A DNA stretch of 6,148 nucleotides from an uncultured Clostridia bacterium (GCA_947088195.1 CAMUFS010000194.1:1-6148); one strand, 5' to 3'; positions 1-6,148 are shown, counted from the stretch's first letter. Numbers and translations are program-made. Notes: generated by a model from the sequence alone, not told the origin.

Positions 1-955
1 CCTCCCGCAACGCAGATAGAGAAAATTTCCTTCCAAATTCTTCCTTATAGTCAGGATGAATACACTGTTCAAGCATTGTGGAAAGTATCTCATCCCACTG
101 ATCCACCCCTGATGCATACAGCTTCTCAATATTCTCAGATGTTCGCATAGGATTTACTTTTCCAGTTGAAAGCGCAATCACATAAATTCCAAAATTGAGC
201 TCCTCAAGAGATTCAATAATCTCCTTATTGGGCACATTTTTCCCTCCACATGCAAGTCCTTCTCTGTAAATATCATCCACATCTTTTGTGTACACTCGAA
301 TGGTCTGATTCTCGTCCGTATAATCAAAATCTGGCACGATTTCCATCATATACCAGCGATAATCTCCCTGGGCCCTACACCGAAATGTTGTGGAAAGTGT
401 CCTTTTTCCTGCCCGCAGCTCCTCTTTGATACAATCTATAATTGTAAATTGCACAAAACGTTCTTCATCTGCGGGATGAATATATCTATTCTTTAAAAAA
501 CTACTAAAAAAATCTGTAAGGCTGGTGCATATGGATTTTTTCTCCTGCAGCTTCTGATCTAGCTTTATCACCTCATAGCCGCCAGTAGTCAGATTTCCTC
601 TTGCAATTCTATAATATGTATAACTTGATACTTCCACATGAGGCGTCAGCGTAATCAAAAAAGCTGGTATCTGTCCCTCCCACAACATTCTAGTTGCCAC
701 CATATCCACTGCTTTTCCAAATGGATCATCATATTTTACCGCTCTGCTCTCACTCTTATCGCCGATATAGCGAAGCGCACAATTTGCACAGGAGCCCGAC
801 CATACTTCATGGCACACCATACCAGTCTCCAGATTGGGAGTGATCTCTTTCACACGTTTGTTATAATACAAAATCTCGTGATTATCCTCCCTAATGACAT
901 AAACGGCTGTCATCTGCATAGAATCCAAAATCACTTCATAATCTCTGATACCCAC
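1..955 (-). CDS. Multi-PAS sensory protein, N-terminal part (3' end outside window)
   Basis: An open frame of 318 codons begins at a GTG at 955-953 and runs off the left edge without a stop. The GTG is chosen because a strong AAGGAGAGG lies 8 bases upstream; ATG codons follow at residues 13 and 15 but lack such a site. I see three PAS-like units. The first covers about residues 8-110 and carries C48, C56 and C59 in a C-x7-C-x2-C pattern. The second, about 148-230, has the PAS_3-type signatures YIHPADEERF (158-167), FRCRAQGDYRW (191-201) and a DVDDIY (225-230) end. A third starts near 250 and has a matching IHPDYKEEF at 299-307. There is no signal peptide or membrane segment, so it should be cytoplasmic. 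The output domain (GGDEF, kinase or other) lies beyond the window and cannot be named. It has its own promoter and differs in composition from the polysaccharide genes, so it is probably not part of their operon. Confidence 0.8.
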   Translation of the reverse strand, partial: MGIRDYEVILDSMQMTAVYVIREDNHEILYYNKRVKEITPNLETGMVCHEVWSGSCANCALRYIGDKSESRAVKYDDPFGKAVDMVATRMLWEGQIPAFLITLTPHVEVSSYTYYRIARGNLTTGGYEVIKLDQKLQEKKSICTSLTDFFSSFLKNRYIHPADEERFVQFTIIDCIKEELRAGKRTLSTTFRCRAQGDYRWYMMEIVPDFDYTDENQTIRVYTKDVDDIYREGLACGGKNVPNKEIIESLEELNFGIYVIALSTGKVNPMRTSENIEKLYASGVDQWDEILSTMLEQCIHPDYKEEFGRKFSLSALRE

Positions 956-963
956 AGTAAATT

Positions 964-972
964 CCTCTCCTT
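964..972 (-). promoter_or_regulatory. Ribosome binding site of the PAS protein gene
   Basis: The minus strand reads AAGGAGAGG here, followed by 8 bases and then GTG. This near-consensus site decides in favour of the GTG start over the downstream ATG codons. Confidence 0.75.
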
Positions 973-1007
973 AAACCTATTCAGCGTTGTAAAAGACATA
1001 TAGATTC

Positions 1008-1037
1008 ATTCTAACATAAAGGTAGAAAAAAAAGCAA
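1008..1037 (-). promoter_or_regulatory. Extended -10 promoter for the PAS protein gene
   Basis: On the minus strand TAGAAT (1013-1008) matches the -10 consensus at 5 of 6 positions and is preceded by TGT, giving the extended form TGnTAnnnT. An 18-base spacer separates it from a weak -35 box, TTGCTT (1037-1032). Transcription would begin near position 1000, leaving a leader of about 45 bases that contains the ribosome binding site. This implies the sensory gene is transcribed independently of the polysaccharide operon. Confidence 0.55.
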
Positions 1038-1056
1038 GAGAGAATTTTTCTTCTTC
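1026..1056 (-). terminator. Weak candidate terminator after the flippase gene
   Basis: Seventy bases after the flippase stop, the minus strand has a short imperfect stem: AGAA (1051-1048) pairs with TTCT (1044-1041), and GAA extended inside GAAGAAG pairs with CTT at 1038-1036 across a small bulge. It is followed after GC by eight T residues (1033-1026). The stem is poor in GC, so termination would be inefficient. The T run overlaps the -35 region of the next promoter. Position fits the end of the operon, but the structure alone is not convincing. Confidence 0.3.
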
Positions 1057-1121
1057 ACAATATCATTCCTTTTTGGTCAAAGCAAGGTTGTATGTTCTTC
1101 CATGTGTTTTCTAGTCTTGTA

Positions 1122-2552
1122 TCATAATATATGAATTAATTTCTTTAAGCCTGGCATTGTCCATTTATACATTAGCAAAATACTGATGATATAAATTGAC
1201 ATGCCAATTATTATTTTAAAGCCCAGACATAATACCATATTCTGAATCGGAAGCTTTAAGTAATAGTTTATAGTCCACATAACTGTAGCAGCTATTAGAT
1301 ATGGCACTGTTCGAACAATATACTGAAAGATAGGAATCTCTTTTCGAATACATAGACATTGATAAAAACATGTTGCAACGTTCGCTATCAATGTCCCGAT
1401 AGCTACACCGACGGAACCCAAATATGGAATCAATATTAAGCTGAATATTATATTTATCACTATTTCAAGATAAGTCGCTCTGATATAGCTCTTCTCTTTA
1501 TGGTTTGGTATCAGATATTGTGTTCGTATAATATTAGCTATTGCTAAAAGGACACACCGTGGTAGAAGAATTTGCAATAGAATATTGCATTTTTCAAACC
1601 CTTTTCCATAATATAAAGGTACAAATTCATTTGCTACTGACATAATTCCGAATCCGGCAGAGGACGTTATGATTACTGCCAATATCATACATATCTCTAT
1701 GTATGCTTTGCTCTTCTCCTTTTCTTGTCTGGCTGCCAAATATGACATTCTTGGAAGCATTACAATACCCAGTGCATCAATTACAGCAGTCGGAACCATA
1801 ATTATCTTTTCACAGGCATCATAATATCCCAATTCTGTTTTATTTACCAAAGTTCCAAGTATAATTTTGTCAACAAATGATTGTATACTTAATGCAATAA
1901 CCGGTACAGATAATATTAAGTTAGGTTTTATATGCTTGATAATATCTTTGTATGAAATTATTGTCGGCACAACGTAATTTGTTATATGCAGCCAAAGAAT
2001 AACACTGGAACATAAAGCTGAGCTGGAATAGATAAGCGCATATATTACTAGATCATCCTTATTTTTTACAAATAAAAAAATCGCTATTGCAGTTATTATT
2101 TTTATGGCGATATTTCTTAATGATAGTTTTTTAAATTCCTCTATGCCAGTAAAAAACCAATTTATATCTAACCCGCCAGATATGACATATAATATCAAAA
2201 CACTGATGATTTCCCTGTCATTGCTAAAATAATTCATATATATTACATACGATAATATAACAAAAACAGAGATAATAAATTGCATAATAAATATGCTCCA
2301 AAACGTTTTTGACAGTAGTTTTTTATTATCCCTAATTTCAGCAATAGTGCGATTGCCATATTGATTTAGCCCTAATAAAATAATTAGCACAAAATACCCG
2401 GCGATTGTAAATGCATAGGAATATCTTCCTGTTCCATCCGCACCCAGTATTCTGGATACATATGGTGTAAGGATAAAAGGAACGATAATATTGATAACTT
2501 TATACAAGACATTGTAAAACAAATTTTCTCTGAGAGTTTTTGTCTGTGTCAT
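1122..2552 (-). CDS. wzx: Wzx-type polysaccharide flippase (MOP superfamily)
   Basis: A 476-residue, highly hydrophobic protein, a usual length for Wzx/RfbX repeat-unit flippases with 12 to 14 membrane helices. The N-terminus is typical of the family: a short polar lead, a helix containing VINIIVPFILTPYVSRILGA (residues 19-38), then GTGRYSYA and GLNQYGNRTIAE. It should sit in the cytoplasmic membrane and move undecaprenyl-linked repeat units outward for the polymerase encoded upstream. The ATG at 2552 follows AGGGAG with a spacing of about 9 bases, so it can start translation by itself. Its ATG overlaps the stop of the preceding reading frame as ATGA (2552-2549). It is the last gene of the operon in this window and looks intact. 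Exact substrate cannot be told from sequence. Confidence 0.9.
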   Translation of the reverse strand: MTQTKTLRENLFYNVLYKVINIIVPFILTPYVSRILGADGTGRYSYAFTIAGYFVLIILLGLNQYGNRTIAEIRDNKKLLSKTFWSIFIMQFIISVFVILSYVIYMNYFSNDREIISVLILYVISGGLDINWFFTGIEEFKKLSLRNIAIKIITAIAIFLFVKNKDDLVIYALIYSSSALCSSVILWLHITNYVVPTIISYKDIIKHIKPNLILSVPVIALSIQSFVDKIILGTLVNKTELGYYDACEKIIMVPTAVIDALGIVMLPRMSYLAARQEKEKSKAYIEICMILAVIITSSAGFGIMSVANEFVPLYYGKGFEKCNILLQILLPRCVLLAIANIIRTQYLIPNHKEKSYIRATYLEIVINIIFSLILIPYLGSVGVAIGTLIANVATCFYQCLCIRKEIPIFQYIVRTVPYLIAATVMWTINYYLKLPIQNMVLCLGFKIIIGMSIYIISILLMYKWTMPGLKKLIHIL

Positions 2553-2881
2553 GGATCACTACTCCCTAATTTCTTTCTTTTTCTTTTATACCGCATATTT
2601 GATAATTTAGCTGTGTTCATTAATCCAATTATATTTGTTGAAATATGAAAAACCTTTACCTTAAATAATTTGTCATACTTTAAAATATCACAAAATGATT
2701 TTAATTCTAAAAATAACTTTTTTCTGATATTCAAATCAATAATATTTACCGTATTGCAGCAGGCAACACAAAAATGGTATGCAACATAATGAAGTACCAA
2801 CTGCTCTAAAAGGCTTCCACCCCCCCCCTTCAAAATTTCATACCAGTTCTTTATAAAGCTTATGATTTTCTCTTCTATTAC
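2549..2881 (-). pseudogene. Out-of-frame C-terminal part of glycosyltransferase GT-B
   Basis: This frame, offset by one base from the N-terminal part upstream, reads VIEEKIISFIKNWYEIL, then a KGGGGS stretch encoded by the G9 tract, then LVLHYVAYHFC and a basic tail ending KLGSSDP. Amphipathic helices with an F/Y-x-AY pattern and a lysine-rich end are what I expect at the C-terminus of EpsJ-like family 2 glycosyltransferases. A TTG at 2902 could nominally open the frame but has no ribosome binding site, so I do not think it is an independent gene. Joined to residues 1-217 of the N-terminal part it contributes 110 residues to a 327-residue protein, the usual family size. Its TGA overlaps the start of the flippase gene. 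Confidence 0.7.
2820..2828 (-). repeat. Poly-G tract of nine (G9) in GT-B
   Basis: The plus strand has nine C in a row, nine G on the coding strand. As read, it encodes four glycines in K-G-G-G-G-S, in frame with the C-terminal part. Length change here would shift only the last roughly 85 residues of GT-B. Runs of this length are unexpected in such AT-rich coding sequence, and mononucleotide G tracts are a known substrate for slipped-strand mispairing. Confidence 0.85.
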
Positions 2882-3533
2882 AGGTACTCCCCACACGATC
2901 AAACCGATAACAATAAAATTGATAATTGGTAAATTTTATCCTTGGCTTTGCAAGCATAATTCGTATAATCCACTCAATATCTTCCGAGAAAACTCCTTCT
3001 AGAAAGAAAAGTTCGTTTTGTGTTAAAAAATCCTTTTGAAACATCATTTCACAAGGAGAGGACAATAGTTTACCTTCTCCCAGCATAATCTCATCAAGCT
3101 CCTCACACGATGATGCCTGATTTAATGCATCTTCATACTTTACATTGGAATCACGAACCACTTTATTATAATCTGACATGTATTTTATTGGATAAACCAA
3201 AATATCCTGTCCAGCCTTAAATTGATGTAAATATTCCAGTGCATCTTCTCTGATAAGCAAATCATCTCCATCAAAAAATACAATACATTCTCCCCTTGCT
3301 TGCCTGATCCCAGCATTTCTTGCAGATCCCGGTCCTGCATTTTCCTGATGAATAATAAGTATCCTATTATCTGTCTGCTGATATTGTTTTATCACTTCTA
3401 GTGAATGATCGGTTGAGCCATCATCAATTAAAATAAGCTCAAAATCTGTAAATGTTTGATTTAAAACACTTTCGATACACTCTCCAATATATTTTTCAAT
3501 ATTGTACACGGGAACTATAATGCTAAAAACCAT
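2838..3533 (-). CDS. Family 2 glycosyltransferase GT-B, catalytic part, frameshifted
   Basis: This frame encodes 231 residues and contains the whole GT-A-fold catalytic core of a family 2 (EpsJ-like) glycosyltransferase. It starts MVFSIIVPVYN, with the nucleotide-binding DDGSTD at 37-42, ENAGPGSARNAGI at 64-76, the metal-binding DGDD at 88-91 and the ED pair of FSEDIEW at 184-185. It should add a sugar to the lipid-linked repeat unit at the inner face of the membrane. Family similarity seems to end at RVGST (213-217); the last 14 residues, CNRREN onward, look out of frame. The remaining C-terminal sequence continues in the next frame to 2549. One surplus base (or two missing) around 2880-2887 explains this. 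The ATG at 3533 is preceded by AGAGGA about 7 bases away and overlaps the end of GT-A by 11 bases. The truncated product keeps all recognisable catalytic motifs, so activity is not excluded. Confidence 0.85.
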   Translation of the reverse strand: MVFSIIVPVYNIEKYIGECIESVLNQTFTDFELILIDDGSTDHSLEVIKQYQQTDNRILIIHQENAGPGSARNAGIRQARGECIVFFDGDDLLIREDALEYLHQFKAGQDILVYPIKYMSDYNKVVRDSNVKYEDALNQASSCEELDEIMLGEGKLLSSPCEMMFQKDFLTQNELFFLEGVFSEDIEWIIRIMLAKPRIKFTNYQFYCYRFDRVGSTCNRRENHKLYKELV

Positions 3534-4035
3534 TGTTTTTTCCTCTTAATATTATTTTAAATACAAATTCTGTAAGCAAAGAAATTGGATTTTTATAAAT
3601 TGCAAATGGAAAATCCTCCATTTTTCGATTAGCAAATTTTATTAGTGCCTGAACCGCTCCATGGTAAACATATTTTTTCAAACCATGTGTCAGTTCTGCT
3701 TTTTGATTAAAATAATAAGAATAACCAATAGGATTGTTTCCTATATTATATTTACCTGATTTTGTCATTCCATCATCCAAATATTCTACAATTTCCAAAA
3801 TTTCAGGAACAACAATAACACGATACTTCTTGTCAATCTCTCTCCACACATATACCTCTGGCACAAATTTTTCATTTTGAGTAATGGGAAAAAGATTGTT
3901 TTTTAATATTTCTGTTCTATATATTTGAACTGTATCAAAATATTTATTATTTTTAAATATATCATCTAAATGAGCATATACCACATCTGACGGGAATAAC
4001 TGATTTCCAACTGTTATATTAGAATTACCCCCCCC
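3523..4035 (-). pseudogene. Out-of-frame C-terminal part of glycosyltransferase GT-A
   Basis: Reading from the G8 tract in the frame other than the one used upstream gives GGGNSNITVGNQLFPSDV and then VYAHLDDIF, YRTEILKNNLFP, NEKFVPEVYVWREID, LEIVEYLDDGMTKSG and NNPIGYSYYFNQK. This is the recognisable second half of family 2 glycosyltransferases that have the NGGK motif in their first half; the usual layout there is an F-P-S-D stretch, a receptor-like EKFVPE motif and EYLDDGxTK. A GTG at 3984 could open a 153-residue frame, but no ribosome binding site precedes it and the family match continues upstream of it to the tract. I take it as the severed C-terminal half of the gene starting at 4406. 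It ends with TAG at 3525-3523, overlapping the start of GT-B by 11 bases. Confidence 0.8.
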
Positions 4036-4406
4036 TTATACGCAATCAATCCTCCTGTCTTTTTATTCTTATATTTTTTCCAATACTGACATACTGTGCT
4101 TAATGCCTTATCTACAAAGTAATCATCATCATCGCAGATTATAGTAAGCTCTGAATCTGCCAGCAAAATTCCTTCGTTATGCGCGGAGGGTTTTCCTCCA
4201 TTCTGCTTCCATTTGTATTTGATAGAAATTTTCTTCTCTTCTATAAAGCTTTTCACTACATCATCTGTTTCATCTGTCGAACCATCTGCTATAAGAATCC
4301 ATTCAAAATTTGTATACGTTTGATTACATAAGCTTTGATACAACACCTTTAATTTATCTGCCCTATTATACGATGGTGTCAACACACTTATTTTTATTTG
4401 ATCCAT
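4014..4406 (-). CDS. Family 2 glycosyltransferase GT-A, N-terminal half, cut at poly-G
   Basis: The ATG at 4406 opens 130 codons that match the first half of a family 2 glycosyltransferase: ISVLTPSYNRADKL at 6-19, the DDGS-like site ADGSTDET at 40-47, KQNGGKPSAHNEGI at 67-80, and the metal-binding CDDDDYF at 91-97. The frame collapses at the G8 tract: after GGLIAYKGG (118-126) it gives VILI and a TAA at 4016-4014. Nine or six G would instead fuse it to the C-terminal half and give 294 or 293 residues, the normal family size. As read, the product lacks the acceptor-binding half and is unlikely to work. The first Asp of the usual DDGS motif is replaced by Ala40; Asp41 remains. The start overlaps the end of the polymerase gene by 13 bases, suggesting coupled translation. 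AGGG and TTAGGA lie upstream of the ATG. Confidence 0.85.
   Translation of the reverse strand: MDQIKISVLTPSYNRADKLKVLYQSLCNQTYTNFEWILIADGSTDETDDVVKSFIEEKKISIKYKWKQNGGKPSAHNEGILLADSELTIICDDDDYFVDKALSTVCQYWKKYKNKKTGGLIAYKGGVILI
4028..4035 (-). repeat. Poly-G tract of eight (G8) that breaks GT-A
   Basis: The plus strand has eight C in a row, eight G on the coding strand, following TATAA and preceding TAATTCT. This is the exact junction between the two reading frames of GT-A. With eight G the frame ends 14 bases downstream; with nine or six it continues through LFPSDV into the full C-terminal half. The tract therefore works as an on/off switch if its length varies. Confidence 0.9.
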
Positions 4407-5506
4407 TGTCCTAATTCCCTGTATTTCGCACTCCAGTATATATTATTATCAAAAAGTGTTCTCATATTTTTAAGCGTCACAAACCGAAAAAAATCCGAAT
4501 AAATCCAAAAACCTAAAAAAACAATACAAAATGCTATGATAATTCTTCTATGATTTACGCTTCTCAAATTTCTTCTATAACACCAATCCACTCCGCATAG
4601 ACTCAATAATTTAATATTCCTTATCCAGCGATAAAACTGAAATGACATTATGCAAAAAGGAAGAAACAAAATTGAAAGCTTGTCTATATTAACAAGGCTT
4701 TTCGATTTTTCATCTGGTTTATATATTCTAAATTGGTAGCCAAAAAAGGTTATTTCCGCTATTATAGTAAAAACGGATAAAAGATAGGATACTCCATGTG
4801 GCTCAGAAGCATTCTCATTTGTATAGACGCTCACATAATCCATAGAGAATCCATGAATAATCATATCAATAAAAGGCACACGATAATTATTTAGAAGCGT
4901 TAAGACTGACAATGTAACTCCCACAAAAATTATGGCATATCTTATGTAACGGACGATTGCATTTTTCCCTTTCAGTATAAATAACAAATTAACTATCATG
5001 GCAGAATGAAATAAAGTTGCGGCAATTACCCCCATTATATATTTTACATTGCCTTTTCTCGTATTCTCAAAAAGAAATGGAAAGGAGTAAAACAAAACAC
5101 ACCATCCCAGAAAATTTCTATATTGAATGGTGTCCATCATCATCTGATAAGACATATAACATGCCAACACAAAATGAGGATTGACCTGTAATCTTTTTAT
5201 GCCACTGAACAAGAGCAGCAAAGCAAGAAATGTTGTCACAAACTTAAATCCCCAAAATGTCAAATTAAAATTCACACATAATTGAGACAACACCACATAC
5301 CCTATATCATCAAACATCATTTCTTTGCCTTCTGCAAATAATTCATAATTATATTGATATGCAAAAATATCCACACCTTCCGCATATCCTGACATAAATA
5401 TCAATATAAAAACAAAATTGAGAAAAAGCAGTATATTTATTTTTTTATTATAAAATCCCAACAAAAAGTTAAGAAAAATCAATGTTATTAAAATAGCCAG
5501 TATCAT
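4394..5506 (-). CDS. wzy: EpsG/Wzy-type polysaccharide polymerase
   Basis: A 370-residue integral membrane protein with about ten hydrophobic segments. It has the EpsG-family layout: two N-terminal helices, then a loop with D46, Y50 and Y54 (GVDIFAYQYNYE), an acidic stretch ending DDIGYVVLSQL, a QYRNFLGW segment typical of the EpsG region that follows, and an FHSAMIVN helix. It should polymerise flipped repeat units at the outer face of the membrane, partnering the flippase encoded three genes later. The ATG at 5506 starts 9 bases after the stop of the preceding gene; that stop, TAG, is inside the weak ribosome binding site (GTAGGT). The 3' end overlaps the GT-A start by 13 bases. The frame is intact. 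Wzy proteins diverge greatly, so the assignment rests on topology, a few motifs and operon position. Confidence 0.8.
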   Translation of the reverse strand: MILAILITLIFLNFLLGFYNKKINILLFLNFVFILIFMSGYAEGVDIFAYQYNYELFAEGKEMMFDDIGYVVLSQLCVNFNLTFWGFKFVTTFLALLLLFSGIKRLQVNPHFVLACYMSYQMMMDTIQYRNFLGWCVLFYSFPFLFENTRKGNVKYIMGVIAATLFHSAMIVNLLFILKGKNAIVRYIRYAIIFVGVTLSVLTLLNNYRVPFIDMIIHGFSMDYVSVYTNENASEPHGVSYLLSVFTIIAEITFFGYQFRIYKPDEKSKSLVNIDKLSILFLPFCIMSFQFYRWIRNIKLLSLCGVDWCYRRNLRSVNHRRIIIAFCIVFLGFWIYSDFFRFVTLKNMRTLFDNNIYWSAKYRELGQWIK

Positions 5507-5515
5507 ATTTTATAC

Positions 5516-6148
5516 CTACGCTTCTACAAATGAGGTTATCCATGTCTCAAATAAATATCTATTTAGAAAATCAGGATCATACTCTATATAATCCAAATTC
5601 ATAAAATCTGTAAGGGATCTCTTTTCCTGACCTAATACATATATATTTTCCGATCGATATATCTCCGACTGCATAATTGCCGCATTATCTGTAATTAATT
5701 TTTTGGCAAAAAAAATGGATTCCATTGCTCTCATGGACAGCCCACTCTGATTCTTTTGATTGATTTCTAAAATGGCACGAGAGCTTTGGAGCATGTCCAA
5801 TATTTTCTGATAATCTAACTGTTTCTTCATTTTTTTTGCTGAAATATAATATGGTTTTGTCGCAACCACATAAAAATAGGTTGTCAGATTATTTTCTTCC
5901 AGCTCTTTCTGAATCTTAGCAAGCCTTTCTGCCCGCCCTTTGTCTCTTCCAACAAACAAAACGTCATACGAATATTCTGTGTGGCTCCGTTGCTTTTTTA
6001 TTTCTTTATTATTTGTGACAAAAAATGTCTCTTTAAAATTCATATGATATTTCTCACAGTCTGCCTTATCAAATGACCAAAGCTCACAATATTTTCTGTC
6101 TATTCTCTTGGGATTTACACATCCACTCACTGGGTCCCAATACCAATA
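5516..6148 (-). CDS. CgeB-like glycosyltransferase family protein, C-terminal part (5' end outside window)
   Basis: The frame is open at the right edge, and 210 residues plus a TAG stop are visible. A GTG at 6130 is not taken as the start: the six codons before it read YWYWDP in frame, a continuation expected in this family (an aromatic-W-x-P stretch before a WSFDKADCEKY segment, here at residues 24-34 of the visible part), and no ribosome binding site precedes it. Further on are DVLFVGRDKGR (62-72), which looks like the start of the second Rossmann-like domain, and QSGLSMRAMES (134-144) with the Glu typical of the nucleotide-sugar site in GT-B-fold enzymes. There is no membrane segment. It should be a cytoplasmic transferase for the repeat unit. 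The resemblance to CgeB/YkvP-like transferases is from memory of motifs; sugar and linkage are unknown. It ends 9 bases before the polymerase start. Confidence 0.6.
   Translation of the reverse strand, partial: YWYWDPVSGCVNPKRIDRKYCELWSFDKADCEKYHMNFKETFFVTNNKEIKKQRSHTEYSYDVLFVGRDKGRAERLAKIQKELEENNLTTYFYVVATKPYYISAKKMKKQLDYQKILDMLQSSRAILEINQKNQSGLSMRAMESIFFAKKLITDNAAIMQSEIYRSENIYVLGQEKRSLTDFMNLDYIEYDPDFLNRYLFETWITSFVEA

Noticed and set aside
638..1003. A 121-codon open frame on the plus strand
   Set aside because: It lies opposite the PAS protein gene, has no ribosome binding site before its ATG, resembles no protein family and has the composition of a shadow frame.
956..1121. Invertible promoter, small RNA or insertion element in the spacer
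   Set aside because: No inverted repeats of useful length or transposase remnants are visible; only the promoter and the weak terminator can be supported.
2549..2902. Independent 117-residue gene starting with TTG at 2902
   Set aside because: No ribosome binding site, and its first residues overlap the catalytic frame of GT-B; it reads as the C-terminal tail of that enzyme.
3523..3984. Independent 153-residue gene starting with GTG at 3984
   Set aside because: No ribosome binding site, and the sequence matches only the second half of a family 2 glycosyltransferase whose first half lies directly upstream in another frame.
4014..4040. Programmed ribosomal frameshifting at the G8 tract instead of phase variation
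   Set aside because: I see no convincing downstream stem or upstream Shine-Dalgarno-like stimulator at a suitable distance. Slippage at a G tract by ribosome or polymerase is possible but has no extra support.
5703..5840. Runs of eight A or T in the CgeB-like gene (5708-5715 and 5830-5837) as further switch tracts
   Set aside because: The frame is intact through both, and A/T runs of this length are expected by chance in such AT-rich DNA.
6112..6130. GTG at 6130 as the start of the first polysaccharide gene
   Set aside because: The frame stays open to the right edge and the preceding codons, YWYWDP, fit the family; no ribosome binding site is seen.

Overview
The window looks like the chromosome of a low-GC Gram-positive anaerobe of the Clostridia, most plausibly Lachnospiraceae. 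This rests on AT-rich composition, AGGAGG-type ribosome binding sites and the style of the proteins; it is inference from a single window. Every gene I can support lies on the minus strand, so transcription runs from high to low coordinates.

Positions 6148 to 1122 are the downstream part of a Wzx/Wzy-type surface polysaccharide (capsule or exopolysaccharide) operon. In transcription order it holds: a CgeB-like glycosyltransferase whose 5' end lies outside the window (5516-6148); an EpsG/Wzy-type polymerase (4394-5506); a family 2 glycosyltransferase, here GT-A (3523-4406); a second family 2 glycosyltransferase, here GT-B (2549-3533); and a Wzx-type flippase (1122-2552). The genes are packed with gaps or overlaps of 9 to 13 bases or fewer. 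The expected division of labour is that the transferases build a lipid-linked repeat unit in the cytoplasm, Wzx flips it and Wzy polymerises it outside.

The most interesting feature is that both family 2 glycosyltransferase genes are broken by frameshifts, and both carry a long poly-G tract on the coding strand: G8 at 4028-4035 and G9 at 2820-2828. Such tracts are striking in an AT-rich operon. In GT-A the G8 tract is exactly where the frame is lost; adding one G or removing two restores a 294- or 293-residue protein. This is how a phase-variable contingency locus looks. In GT-B the frame is lost about 55 bases before the G9 tract, near 2880-2887, and the tract itself is in frame with the C-terminal part. 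As read, neither transferase is full length while polymerase and flippase are intact. Homopolymer sequencing error is the main rival explanation.

Positions 956-1121 form a spacer with a weak candidate terminator and a convincing extended -10 promoter. Beyond it, 955 to 1 is the 5' part of a cytoplasmic multi-PAS sensory protein, running off the left edge before any output domain is seen. Its base composition is clearly less AT-rich than the polysaccharide genes, so the locus boundary probably lies in the spacer.
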